From: Yinghuangia seranimata
GTDB taxonomy: Bacteria > Actinomycetota > Actinomycetes > Streptomycetales > Streptomycetaceae
Assembly (NCBI RefSeq): GCF_029953285.1
Contig: NZ_JASAOI010000086.1
Coordinates: 1-54,944, forward strand
Length of the DNA: 54,944 nt
Direction of reading: 5' to 3'
How positions within the stretch are numbered: position 1 is the stretch's first letter; each line of letters begins with the position of its first letter. A model generated the notes under the pieces. That model saw only the letters and a list, made by a program, of their open reading frames with translations, did not search any database and had not been told where the DNA came from. Positions 18,903-26,705 of the stretch are shown here, piece by piece. Made by a program: the position numbers and the translations under genes.

Positions 18903-20543
18903 ATGATTCCTAGTGACGGCGGCGGCTGGTCTGGCACCGACTTCAGCCAGTACACGCATGAGCAACTGCTGGAGATGTTCAGCAGCAACAGCGCGTCGGC
19001 GGTCACCGACGCCGCGACGAAGCTGGCGAGCATCAGCCGGCGTATGACGCAGGCCGCGGAAGAGCTGAGCAAGCACGCCGCGAACCTGGACTGGGAAGGC
19101 GCCTCCGCCGATCAGTTCCAGCAGTGGACGACCGGGCTGGTCAACAACACGCACACCGTCGCCTCCGGTGTCATGACGGTGAGCACGGCCGTCAACGACA
19201 TCGGCACGCAGATCGCGCAGACCAAGCTGCCGCCGCTCGACCATGCGGACCAGTCGTACGTCAAGGACATGACCAGCCCCACCATGCTGAAGGCGCGGTC
19301 GATGGACAGGGCGACCGACCCGGTCGCCTCCGCACAGCTCGACCAGGACGTCAACGCGGCGAAGACCCGGCTCGAGGCGGCGCACAACGAAGCCGTGAAC
19401 GCGATGCAGAAGCTGGGGTCGACGTACCAGGCGCAGACGTCGACCATCGACGGCGTTCGGCTGCCGGACTACGGGCCGCCGCCGAATCCTTACGGGGTGC
19501 GTCTCGAAGATCAGTCCCAGTTCGTTGCCTCTGACGGGGGTAACGGAACTGGTGGCTCGGTCCGCAAGAGCACCGGTGGCACCGGCGGCTCGGTCAAGGG
19601 CGGCAGCCAGGGAAGTGTCGTCGGCAGCGCGCCGCCGAGCAGGACTGATGTGACACCCGGCGGCCCTGGAGGGCACGGTGGGACGGTCAACCGCGGCGCC
19701 CCTGTCACGGGTGGCCCCGTCACGCCGTATCAGCCTGCGCCGCCGTCCGACACGAGCCTGGCCGGCAGCGGTCAGTTGAGCGGCGGCGGAACGGTCACCG
19801 ACCCCCGCCCCGGTTGGCAGAACCCGGGCACGAATCCGCCGGGCGGCGGCACTGTGGGTCCCGGCAACAACTACGGGCCCGGCGGTGGACTGCTCACGCC
19901 CGGCGGCGGATACCAGCCCGGCGGCGGAGTGGTCGGCGGTTCGTCCGGCGGCGGCTCCGTGCGGGGCGGCGGTTCGACCGGCGGTTTCGGCGGCGGGCGG
20001 GTCGGCGGCGGCGGTTCAGTGGCCGGCAGCGAACTCGGCGCGCGTCCCGGCACGGGCGGCAACCGCTTCACGACGGGCACCGGGCAGGGCGGCGGCGTGG
20101 TCGGCGGGACGCCGACCGAACGCGGCGGCAGCACCGGTGGCACCTCAGGCGGCCGCGGTGGCATGCACGGCGGCGGCGGTGGCGGCGGAGTCGGCGGGGG
20201 AGGTGGCGGTGGCGGCCGTGTCGGCGGCAACCGCCTCGCGACCGGCAGCTCCGGCGGCATGGTCGGCGGCTCGGGCGGTGTCGGGGGCTCCGGACGGTCG
20301 TTCTCGTCCGGCGGCTCAGGCCTACGTTCGGGCCTCGGCGGGTCCAGCGCTCCGCGTACCGGACCCGGCGGCGCGCCCGAAGGCGGCGGTCGTTCCGGCA
20401 GTTCGATGCGTGGTGGCATGGGCGGTGGATCCGGCAGCTCCGAGGCGCAGCGCCGTCGTCGCCAGCGGGCCGACTACCTCGAGGAAGACGAAGAGACGTG
20501 GGAAGGTCATGGCCGCGACATCGTGCCTCCGGTGATCGGCTGA
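18903..20543 (+). CDS. Large WXG-type secreted protein with Gly-rich domain and terminal YxxxD
   Basis: A predicted T7SS substrate of ~546 aa. Residues 1-190 are helical and PPE/WXG-like, with a WEG turn (ANLDWEGASADQF, ~62-70). Residues ~200-510 are a Gly/Ser-rich low-complexity region with GGG runs. The last ~35 residues are conserved-looking and charged (EAQRRRRQRADYLEEDEETW), giving a YLEED (YxxxD) motif at the extreme C-terminus. There is no signal peptide. The start is ATG 18903; GTG 18894 is an alternative, since the purine stretch 18885-18893 is close to both. It lies between the 152-aa protein and the second mycosin. Exact family membership is uncertain. Confidence 0.85.
   Translation: MIPSDGGGWSGTDFSQYTHEQLLEMFSSNSASAVTDAATKLASISRRMTQAAEELSKHAANLDWEGASADQFQQWTTGLVNNTHTVASGVMTVSTAVNDIGTQIAQTKLPPLDHADQSYVKDMTSPTMLKARSMDRATDPVASAQLDQDVNAAKTRLEAAHNEAVNAMQKLGSTYQAQTSTIDGVRLPDYGPPPNPYGVRLEDQSQFVASDGGNGTGGSVRKSTGGTGGSVKGGSQGSVVGSAPPSRTDVTPGGPGGHGGTVNRGAPVTGGPVTPYQPAPPSDTSLAGSGQLSGGGTVTDPRPGWQNPGTNPPGGGTVGPGNNYGPGGGLLTPGGGYQPGGGVVGGSSGGGSVRGGGSTGGFGGGRVGGGGSVAGSELGARPGTGGNRFTTGTGQGGGVVGGTPTERGGSTGGTSGGRGGMHGGGGGGGVGGGGGGGGRVGGNRLATGSSGGMVGGSGGVGGSGRSFSSGGSGLRSGLGGSSAPRTGPGGAPEGGGRSGSSMRGGMGGGSGSSEAQRRRRQRADYLEEDEETWEGHGRDIVPPVIG
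19540..20430 (+). repeat. Gly-rich coding repeat
   Basis: This is low-complexity DNA of ggcggcgg and gtcggcgg steps encoding long Gly/Ser/Val/Arg tracts in the large WXG-type protein. No fixed unit is visible. Confidence 0.7.
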
Positions 20544-20594
20544 CGACCTAGGCAAGAATCGACTTCTCTGCGTTCAATGAAGGGGCGGCACTAC

Positions 20595-22019
20595 GTGGTC
20601 AGCAAGTTCGGGCGCGTAGGCCGCCCTTTGAATGCGGCGGCGGCGGTGGCAACAACGGTCGCAGTAGTGCTTGGGCCGGTTTCTGTGGCCCAAGCCGACA
20701 CACCCCGTCAAGAGCAGTGGTACCTCGATACGTGGAACATCGCCGACGCATGGAAGATCTCGCAGGGCGACGGCGTCAGCGTGGCTGTGGTCGACTCCGG
20801 CGTCGACGCGAACACGGAGGACCTGCAAGGCCAGGTTCTGCCTGGCCCGTTGGGCAGTGGTGACGACGCACAGGACCAACACGGCACGCACATGGCAAGC
20901 CACATCGCGGGCACCGGCAAGAGCCAAAGTGGTCAGGGACCGGTGGGCGTCGCTCCGAAGACGAAGATCATCCCGGTCAAGGTGGCCGGCAGCGCGAGCA
21001 AACTGGCACTGACTGCCGACATCGCCGCCGCCATCAAGGCAGCGGCTGACACCGATGCGAAGATCATCAACGTGTCGATGGGCAGCCAGGGCGCGCCGGA
21101 CAAGACGGAAGCTGACGCGGTGAAGTACGCGCAGTCGAAAGGCAAACTGGTCGTCGCGAGCGCGGGCAACCGCGCCGAGTCCCTCGGCCCAGGCGCCACG
21201 TACCCGGCGGCGTTCCCCGGCGTGTTGGGTGTTGGTGGGTACGACCACACTGGCGCGGTTTGGTCAGGATCGGTGACCGGCAACTGGGTGGCGTTGGCCG
21301 CTCCCGGTGTCGACCAGATTTCCGCGTGCACAGGGCCGGGTGGACAGGTCGGATACTGCAAAACGACCGGCACGTCGGCAGCTTCGGCCCTCGTCTCCGG
21401 CATCGCCGCCCTCGTCTGGTCCGCCCACCCCGACTGGACGGCGAACCAGGTCATCAAGCGGCTGATCGACACCGCCAACAAGCCGCCGGGCCAGGTCCCC
21501 AATGACCAGCAGGGCTACGGGAACGTCAGTCCGCGCAAGGCACTTCAGTCGACCGACCCGCCGGGGCCCGCTGATGTGAATCCGCTCGTCGGTGTGCGCG
21601 GTGACAAGCCGGCAGCGGCGCCGTCGTCGGCGCCGTCCGCTGCGGCCAGTGGCGCGGCTCCGCCGCCGGGCAGTGCCGTGCCGAGTGCGCCGCATGCGAC
21701 GAGCCCGTCGAACGGCGTCAAGGAGGACTCGTCCGACGGCGGCGGTTCGAACGTCGGCTTGATCGCCGGCATCGCCGGTGGCGCCGTTGTGGTTGTTGCT
21801 CTCGTCATCTGGCTGGTCGTCCGCCGTCGCAACAACGGCAACCAGCCGCCCCCGCCGCCCGGTTCGGGGCCGCCGCCGGCGTACCAGCAACAGCAGCCGA
21901 CGACTCCGTTCCCGCAGTCGGCCTACCCGCAGCAGCCGCCGTGGCCGGGGGCTCAGCCGCCGCAGCCGCCTCCCGGGCCGCCGTACCAAGGTGGCGGCCA
22001 AGGTCCGTACGCCCGTTAA
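20595..22019 (+). CDS. mycP: Mycosin-type S8 serine protease (second copy) with Pro-rich tail
   Basis: A second subtilisin-like mycosin, 474 aa. It has a signal peptide ending near VSVAQA. The catalytic triad is Asp67 (VVDSGVD), His96 (DQHGTHMASH) and Ser261 (GTSAASALVSG). A Ser/Pro/Ala linker leads to a membrane helix (VGLIAGIAGGAVVVVALVIW) and a ~60-residue Pro/Gln-rich cytoplasmic tail (PPPPPGSGPPPAYQQQQP). GTG 20595 is preferred because AAGGGG lies ~9 nt upstream; ATG 20577 in frame lacks a ribosome-binding site but cannot be excluded. It follows the large WXG-type gene by 51 bp and ends at a strong hairpin. Two mycosins in one locus may serve different substrates. Confidence 0.92.
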   Translation: MVSKFGRVGRPLNAAAAVATTVAVVLGPVSVAQADTPRQEQWYLDTWNIADAWKISQGDGVSVAVVDSGVDANTEDLQGQVLPGPLGSGDDAQDQHGTHMASHIAGTGKSQSGQGPVGVAPKTKIIPVKVAGSASKLALTADIAAAIKAAADTDAKIINVSMGSQGAPDKTEADAVKYAQSKGKLVVASAGNRAESLGPGATYPAAFPGVLGVGGYDHTGAVWSGSVTGNWVALAAPGVDQISACTGPGGQVGYCKTTGTSAASALVSGIAALVWSAHPDWTANQVIKRLIDTANKPPGQVPNDQQGYGNVSPRKALQSTDPPGPADVNPLVGVRGDKPAAAPSSAPSAAASGAAPPPGSAVPSAPHATSPSNGVKEDSSDGGGSNVGLIAGIAGGAVVVVALVIWLVVRRRNNGNQPPPPPGSGPPPAYQQQQPTTPFPQSAYPQQPPWPGAQPPQPPPGPPYQGGGQGPYAR

Positions 22020-22032
22020 GCGACGATTTCCG

Positions 22033-22064
22033 CGAGACCCGCATCCGGTTGGGTGCGGGTCTCG
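22033..22064 (+). terminator. Terminator after the second mycosin gene
   Basis: A perfect 11-bp stem, 22033-22043 with 22054-22064, and a 10-nt loop, followed by tgcttgttgg. It lies 13 bp after the stop. Confidence 0.85.
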
Positions 22065-22110
22065 TGCTTGTTGGAGGGGGCCAACGGGCTTACGTGGAGC
22101 GGCAATTCGA

Positions 22111-22225
22111 TAGCATGCGCGAATTCCCGCCGCCGGGCGGGGAACCGGCGCCCCGGGTCCCGGGGCGGATCAGCCGGTGCGCCGCTCCGTGGGGAGTGGC
22201 GCCTAACCACGGGGGTGGTTGGCAC
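22111..22225 (+). promoter_or_regulatory. Candidate promoter and structured 5' leader of the small YxxxE protein operon
   Basis: tagcat at 22111-22116 fits a TAGNNT -10; the -35 is weak. The ~104-nt leader that would follow holds three consecutive hairpins. Hairpin A is 22149-22156 with 22160-22167 (8 bp). Hairpin B is 22179-22188 with 22193-22202 (10 bp, one G-T pair). Hairpin C is 22205-22210 with 22215-22220 (aaccac/gtggtt, GGGG loop). The only ribosome-binding-like sequence, GGGGGTGG (22211-22218), lies in the loop and 3' arm of C. The structure suggests translational control. Confidence 0.45.
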
Positions 22226-22534
22226 ATGGGTTCCATGTACCAGGTCGACATCGACCAGATGCGCGCGATGATCACGAAGCTGAACACCGCTGAGCAGTCG
22301 ATGCGCGATGCGATGGCCGCGATGCACTCGACGGGCGGCGCCGACAACGTCGGGACCAAGAAGCTCGACGACGCGTGCAACGACTTCCAGAAGCACTGGA
22401 AGTACGGACTCGACCAGATCCACAAGGACATCGAGTCGACGCTCAAGGGCCTGGACGACGCGATGAAGAACTACGAGGAGATAGAGAAGGCGCTGGCCGA
22501 CCTGTTCACGCAGACCGGCGGCGACAAGAAGTAA
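22226..22534 (+). CDS. Small WXG100-like protein with YxxxE motif (102 aa)
   Basis: A 102-aa all-helical protein of WXG100 size. The turn region has HWKYG rather than a strict WxG, and the second helix ends MKNYEEIEKALADLF, giving YEEIE (YxxxE). There is no signal peptide. ATG 22226 follows GGGGGTGG by 7 nt; the longer frame upstream overlaps the terminator and leader and is not credible. It lies 67 bp upstream of the 456-aa WXG-N-terminal protein. Size, motif and position suggest a dedicated dimer or targeting partner for that protein (inference by analogy with small partners of large T7SS effectors). Confidence 0.88.
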   Translation: MGSMYQVDIDQMRAMITKLNTAEQSMRDAMAAMHSTGGADNVGTKKLDDACNDFQKHWKYGLDQIHKDIESTLKGLDDAMKNYEEIEKALADLFTQTGGDKK

Positions 22535-22601
22535 GCGGCCTGCGGCGAAGCGGCGGCGGGCAGCGGACTCGTCGCGCCGGCGCCGAGATCGGGGGATTTT
22601 C

Positions 22602-23972
22602 GTGGCACCACCCAATCCGTACGTGAACCTCGGCTTCAACCCGGCGCTGGGTTCGGTCGAGACCGTCAGTCACATGGTCGACATGCTCACCAAGGCCAAG
22701 ACCGCGCTCGAGGACGCCAAGGGCGGCATCGACGTGGTCAAGCGCAGCGACAGCACGGTCTGGAAGGGCGACGCGGCCGAGAAGTTCCGCAAGGAGATGT
22801 CGGACAAGCTGCCCAAGCGGCTCGACACGGCGGTCGAGTCCATAGGCAAGGCCATCGCGGCCCTGTCGGGATGGCAGGGCGACCTCGGCGGTTTCCAGAG
22901 CGACGCCAAGCGTCTCGACGGTGACGCCAAGGCGGCCAAGGAGAAGCTCGACGGGGCGCAGCAGGCGTACGGCACCGCGCAGCAGAACCCGGACCTCCAG
23001 CTCGCCGGTCAGAAGGCGGACACGGACGCCCAGCTGGCCAACATGCAGACGCGCTACAACACCGCACAGGGCGCGCTCGTCGAGGCCGACAAGGCGGTCA
23101 AGGCGGCCGGTGACGCGTACGACGCCGTGATCCGCCAGGCCCACGAGCTCGAGCAGCGGCACGACGACGACGCGAAGAAGGTCGCCGGCCAGCTCGACTC
23201 GGCCGATGACATCGCGCCCCACAAACCCGGCTTGTTCAGCAGGGCGCTCGGGTGGGTCAAGGACCACTTGGGCGACATCGGCAACGCGCTGGCGCTCGCG
23301 GCGGCCGTGCTCGGCACCATCGCGCTGATCATCGGTACGGGCGGCGCGGCGTTCGTCCCGCTGATGCTCGCGTCGACCGCGCTCAGCGCCGGTGCGCTCG
23401 GTTTCCACGCGGCCGATCCGGAGACGTGGCAGGGCCTCAAGAAGGGCCCGATGTCCGGGGACTTCTGGAGTGCGGCCATGACGCTCGGCGGCGACGCGCT
23501 GGGTGCGATCCCCGGCGTGGGGATCGCGGCCCGCGGCGTCAACGGTGCGGTCCGCATGGCGGCCCACGCGCCCGGTGCCGTCGGTCCGCTGCGGACGGCC
23601 ATCGAGGCCGGTCGTAACCTGCCTGGTGTGATGCGTACGGTGGCGCCGCGCATCCTGACCGCGGACGCGAGCACCCTCGCGACGAAGGCGGGCGAGTACA
23701 CGGTCGACGCCGTCAACAGCTATCGCACGGCGCGCGGCGCGCTGCCGTTCATCGGTTCCGACGCCGCGAACATGATCACCAACGTGGCCCGGTTCACCGA
23801 CGTCTCCGCCTCCGGGCTCGGCGCCTACCAAGCCGCGCTCGACATGATGGGCGACACCGGCATCTACGGCAGCAAGAACGACAAGACCGCGGTCGACGGT
23901 GGTCTGAACGGCTTCAACTCGCCCGGCGCGGTGAACACGATCCGCGACACGCTCTCGATCATCCGGAGGTGA
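22602..23972 (+). CDS. Putative T7SS-secreted protein with WXG N-terminal domain (456 aa)
   Basis: A likely T7SS cargo. It has an N-terminal helical domain with STVWKGDAAEKFRKE (WKG, residues ~54-56) and a long coiled-coil-like region (~95-200) rich in Ala/Lys/Gln. A hydrophobic segment follows (LALAAAVLGTIALIIGTGGAAF and the adjacent stretch, ~227-265), then a Gly/Ala-rich C-terminal half ending TAVDGGLNGFNSPGAVNTIR. There is no signal peptide. The start is GTG 22602 with GGGGGA 6-8 nt upstream. This organisation resembles the putative T7SS-secreted proteins of actinomycetes; no catalytic motif is recognised, so a toxin activity cannot be assigned. The next gene begins 5 bp downstream. Confidence 0.85.
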   Translation: MAPPNPYVNLGFNPALGSVETVSHMVDMLTKAKTALEDAKGGIDVVKRSDSTVWKGDAAEKFRKEMSDKLPKRLDTAVESIGKAIAALSGWQGDLGGFQSDAKRLDGDAKAAKEKLDGAQQAYGTAQQNPDLQLAGQKADTDAQLANMQTRYNTAQGALVEADKAVKAAGDAYDAVIRQAHELEQRHDDDAKKVAGQLDSADDIAPHKPGLFSRALGWVKDHLGDIGNALALAAAVLGTIALIIGTGGAAFVPLMLASTALSAGALGFHAADPETWQGLKKGPMSGDFWSAAMTLGGDALGAIPGVGIAARGVNGAVRMAAHAPGAVGPLRTAIEAGRNLPGVMRTVAPRILTADASTLATKAGEYTVDAVNSYRTARGALPFIGSDAANMITNVARFTDVSASGLGAYQAALDMMGDTGIYGSKNDKTAVDGGLNGFNSPGAVNTIRDTLSIIRR

Positions 23973-23976
23973 ACGG

Positions 23977-24699
23977 GTGACCCTCGACCCGTCCCCGGAC
24001 GCCGGGGCCCACGCGCCCCCCGAGACGACCGACATGCAACTGCGTTTCCGGGTGCCGACGGGGTTCATCCCCATCGACCTCGATCCGGACGTCGAGGGCA
24101 TGAAGGCCGTGTTCGACGACGGCAAGGAGTACCTGACGCCGGAGCAGGCCGACGACTGGGCCACGGGCGTACAGGCGATGCTGTTCTCGATCGAGCGCAT
24201 GCGCATGAACAACACGGTGTTCTACGCCATCGGCGCGCACCTCGACGACCAGGGCGGCGTGGCCACCGCGGCGTTGTCGGTGACCGTCGAGCAGTCGCCG
24301 GCGCCGGGTCTTCCGCCCGAGGACGTCGCGGCGCTCGTTCTGCGCCTGATGGAAGGGACGTTCGGGCCCGAGTCGGGCGGCTTGGTGGCGCTCGGCGCGG
24401 GACCCGCGGCGGCCGCCACCAGCGTGCTCACCTATCCCGGGATCGAAGGCGGCATGGCGCCGATCGACGAGGACGGCAACAGCTCGGTGGCCCAGGCCCG
24501 GATCGTCATCCCGTTCCCCGACGGGAACTTCATCGCGACGCTCGACATGGCCACCGCGCACGTCGAGCACGCGGAGAGCTACGGTGACGTCCTGTACCAC
24601 TTCGCGAACGAACTGGCCTTCGTCCTCCCGGACGAGGCGCCGGTCCCGGAGCCGGAGCCGGGCGGAGTCGTCGCCGCGATCAAGAACGTGCTGGGCTGA
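23977..24699 (+). CDS. Hypothetical acidic protein in the T7SS cargo operon (240 aa)
   Basis: Not a recognised family. It is a soluble, acidic alpha/beta protein with MQLRFRVPTGFIPIDLD near the N-terminus, DDQGGVATAALSVTVEQ, and a C-terminal region ending PEPEPGGVVAAIKNVLG. There is no signal peptide or membrane helix. The start is GTG 23977, with GGAGG overlapping the stop of the upstream gene, so it is translationally coupled to the 456-aa protein. Its position directly after a putative secreted protein fits a chaperone (EspG-like role) or an immunity protein, but neither is shown by motif. Confidence 0.82.
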   Translation: MTLDPSPDAGAHAPPETTDMQLRFRVPTGFIPIDLDPDVEGMKAVFDDGKEYLTPEQADDWATGVQAMLFSIERMRMNNTVFYAIGAHLDDQGGVATAALSVTVEQSPAPGLPPEDVAALVLRLMEGTFGPESGGLVALGAGPAAAATSVLTYPGIEGGMAPIDEDGNSSVAQARIVIPFPDGNFIATLDMATAHVEHAESYGDVLYHFANELAFVLPDEAPVPEPEPGGVVAAIKNVLG

Positions 24700-24713
24700 C
24701 GAACCATCACCCG

Positions 24714-24739
24714 GTGCCCCGGCGGTTGCGCCGGGGCAC
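24714..24739 (+). terminator. Hairpin between the 240-aa and 424-aa genes
   Basis: A perfect 11-bp stem, 24714-24724 with 24729-24739, and a GTTG tetraloop. It lies 14 bp after the 240-aa gene and upstream of the AGGAGG of the 424-aa gene. It is either a terminator or an intercistronic processing hairpin. Confidence 0.75.
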
Positions 24740-24771
24740 CAGGAACTACGCGACCGCAGGAGGAACCTGTC

Positions 24772-26046
24772 GTGCCCGCTGACGGAGCCGCGCTTCCCTC
24801 GTCGGCCCAGGAAACCCCGGCCACCGCACAGGCGTTGTCGGCGGCACGCGCCACCGCCCGCCGTCGGCGCGGCTTCGCGACCGCGATCGCCGTGCTGTGG
24901 GCTGTCTTCGCGATCGTCCTGGTGGTGCGCCTGATCACCTCCGGCGGCGCCGCATTGGTCGCGGGCGGCGGCACGGTCCTGGCCCTCGGCACGCTCACCG
25001 CGGTCACGTCGGCCGGCCAGGTACGGCGGTCGTGGCGCAAGGCCGAGGTCATGGCCGGGGTCGCCGCCGCCTATCCGTGGCAGGAGTTCGCGGCGACGGG
25101 CGGGACCGTCCAGGACGCGGCGGCCGTCCCGCAGCCGGCCCTGGTCCTCACCGCTGACGACGGCTCCACCGTCGCCGAACTAGCCCGCCCCGCACGGCGG
25201 ACGGCTGTACGCGCCGCCGTCGACGGCACCGCCGCGTCCGGCGGAACGGTCCGCCTGTGGTTCGCCGGAGACCCGCGGTTCGGCGGCCTCGTCGCGCTTC
25301 CCGGCGGCGGCGACCCGGAGTTGGTCGAGCCCGTCAACCCGCAGCCGGTGGGTGCGGACTTCGCCGCCGACAGCCGCGCGCGCGACGCGGGCCTGGTCGG
25401 CCCGGCGCTCGCCGCGGCGTTCACCGCCCCCGAACCCGGTGCGGCGCAGGACACCAACGGCCCCGGCGACCAAGGCGGCCGCGTCGTCGAACGGCCGCTG
25501 CCGTCCCGCGGCGAACAACTCCGGGCGGCGCGCGGCCGTGCCCTCGCCGTCGGTGTGGGCGCGGGCCTGACCACGCTCGTGGGCCTGCTGATCGTGCTCC
25601 TCGGCGTGGCCGCGCTCGCCGACGGCTCGTGGGCGGCCATCGCGCTGGTGCTGCTCGGCCTCATCGTGACACTGTTCGCCGGCCTGTGGCTGTACGGCGT
25701 CGTCGACGGCTACCGCGGCGTCGTGCGCGTGCTGGACGTCTATCCCTGGCGCGAATGGGACTGCAAGGTCCAGCGCCTGGCCCAACTCGACCGGCTGGTA
25801 CTGCTCGGCGCCGCGGGCAACGCGGTCTGCGGCGTCCTGCCGAGCGGCGGCAGCGGGGCCGCCCTGCGCGACGCCCGACTGCGCGACCTCGACACCGTCC
25901 TCTTCGCGGGCGACGTCCGCCACGGCGGCGTCGTCGCCCTGGCCGACGGCACCCGCGTCACCCCGGTGCGCTGCCAACCGCTCGGCAGCGGCAGGTCCCG
26001 GCGCACCGGCGACGACGCCGCAGCGCGCCGGGCCGGCCTGCTCTGA
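24772..26046 (+). CDS. Internally duplicated four-helix membrane protein (424 aa)
   Basis: An integral membrane protein of unknown function made of two related halves. Each half has a pair of transmembrane helices followed by a soluble domain that opens with YPW(Q/R)E. Half one has helices at ~35-57 and 60-82, YPWQEF, and FAGDPRFGGLVALPGG. Half two has helices at ~263-285 and 292-318, YPWREW, and FAGDVRHGGVVALADG. Both soluble domains end with a similar basic/Asp segment and A-R-x-AGL. GTG 24772 follows AGGAGG by 8 nt. It is the last gene on this strand before a convergent terminator. A membrane-bound immunity or secretion accessory role is possible but not shown. Confidence 0.85.
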   Translation: MPADGAALPSSAQETPATAQALSAARATARRRRGFATAIAVLWAVFAIVLVVRLITSGGAALVAGGGTVLALGTLTAVTSAGQVRRSWRKAEVMAGVAAAYPWQEFAATGGTVQDAAAVPQPALVLTADDGSTVAELARPARRTAVRAAVDGTAASGGTVRLWFAGDPRFGGLVALPGGGDPELVEPVNPQPVGADFAADSRARDAGLVGPALAAAFTAPEPGAAQDTNGPGDQGGRVVERPLPSRGEQLRAARGRALAVGVGAGLTTLVGLLIVLLGVAALADGSWAAIALVLLGLIVTLFAGLWLYGVVDGYRGVVRVLDVYPWREWDCKVQRLAQLDRLVLLGAAGNAVCGVLPSGGSGAALRDARLRDLDTVLFAGDVRHGGVVALADGTRVTPVRCQPLGSGRSRRTGDDAAARRAGLL

Positions 26047-26070
26047 GCTCCCGCACCTCGACGGATTACC

Positions 26071-26086
26071 GTGCGGACGGCCGCAC
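26071..26086. terminator. Convergent-gene hairpin
   Basis: gtgcgg (26071-26076) pairs with ccgcac (26081-26086) around ACGG, in the 74-bp gap between the converging 424-aa (+) and 194-aa (-) genes. Short but GC-only; it probably terminates transcription from both sides. Confidence 0.55.
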
Positions 26087-26120
26087 TTCCTGGGCCGCCC
26101 GCGCCAGAGGCTCGGGAGGT

Positions 26121-26705
26121 TCACGGGGCGTAGTTGAGCCGCCCTTCAGTGCACCCGCCCTTGTCCAACGCCGCGTTCGCGAGGAGGACGAGGGCCGGTC
26201 GAAGCTTGGCGGACAGGTCCACTGTGCGCTTGTCGTCGACGCGCAACTCTGCGAGGTGCGATGCATCGCCTGGTCGACACGGGGGAACTTCGACCCAGGC
26301 CTCACGGAGACTCACCGCACCGTTCAGGCCGCCTCCGAAGGGCGTGTACACGTGGCCGTCGTTGGAGGACGTCTCGCCAACCCGGGCGGTCCCCTGCAGG
26401 TATACCAACCGAGCGCCGATATCAAAGGTCAGGAGTGTGTTTCCACTGGTGAGCTGACAGTCGCTCTGCCCGGAGGGGAACTGGAACTTCACCTTCCCAC
26501 CGGTCTCCCAATAGTGTCCGGGTCGGAGCAGCGGTTGTAGTTGTTCGAAGGTGACCATCCCCCAGCACGGGACATCCTCCGTTGTCCAGTCTTCGCTCGT
26601 GTGCGCGTCACCGTTGGACCGTGACGCGAGGATCCACGTGGCGCCGCCGGCCAGCCCGAGGACGAGCAGCGCCACGACGGCCCAGACGTGTGCGCGGCGA
26701 TTCAT
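26121..26705 (-). CDS. Membrane-anchored hypothetical protein (194 aa) of the second T7SS cargo module
   Basis: Not a recognised family. It has an N-terminal uncleaved-signal-like helix (VWAVVALLVLGLAGGATWIL, ~7-26) after NRRAH. A ~165-residue extracytoplasmic domain follows with four Cys (PCWGM, DCQLT, PPCRPG, GGCTEG), probably two disulfides. ATG 26705 overlaps the stop of the upstream 694-aa gene (TGATG) with AAGGGAAA upstream, so it is translationally coupled to it. An exported, disulfide-bonded protein coupled to a putative secreted effector fits an immunity protein or surface partner (inference). Confidence 0.83.
   Translation of the reverse strand: MNRRAHVWAVVALLVLGLAGGATWILASRSNGDAHTSEDWTTEDVPCWGMVTFEQLQPLLRPGHYWETGGKVKFQFPSGQSDCQLTSGNTLLTFDIGARLVYLQGTARVGETSSNDGHVYTPFGGGLNGAVSLREAWVEVPPCRPGDASHLAELRVDDKRTVDLSAKLRPALVLLANAALDKGGCTEGRLNYAP

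Noticed and set aside
23977-24699. EspG chaperone identity for the 240-aa protein
   Set aside because: Position fits, but I see no EspG sequence signature; left as hypothetical.
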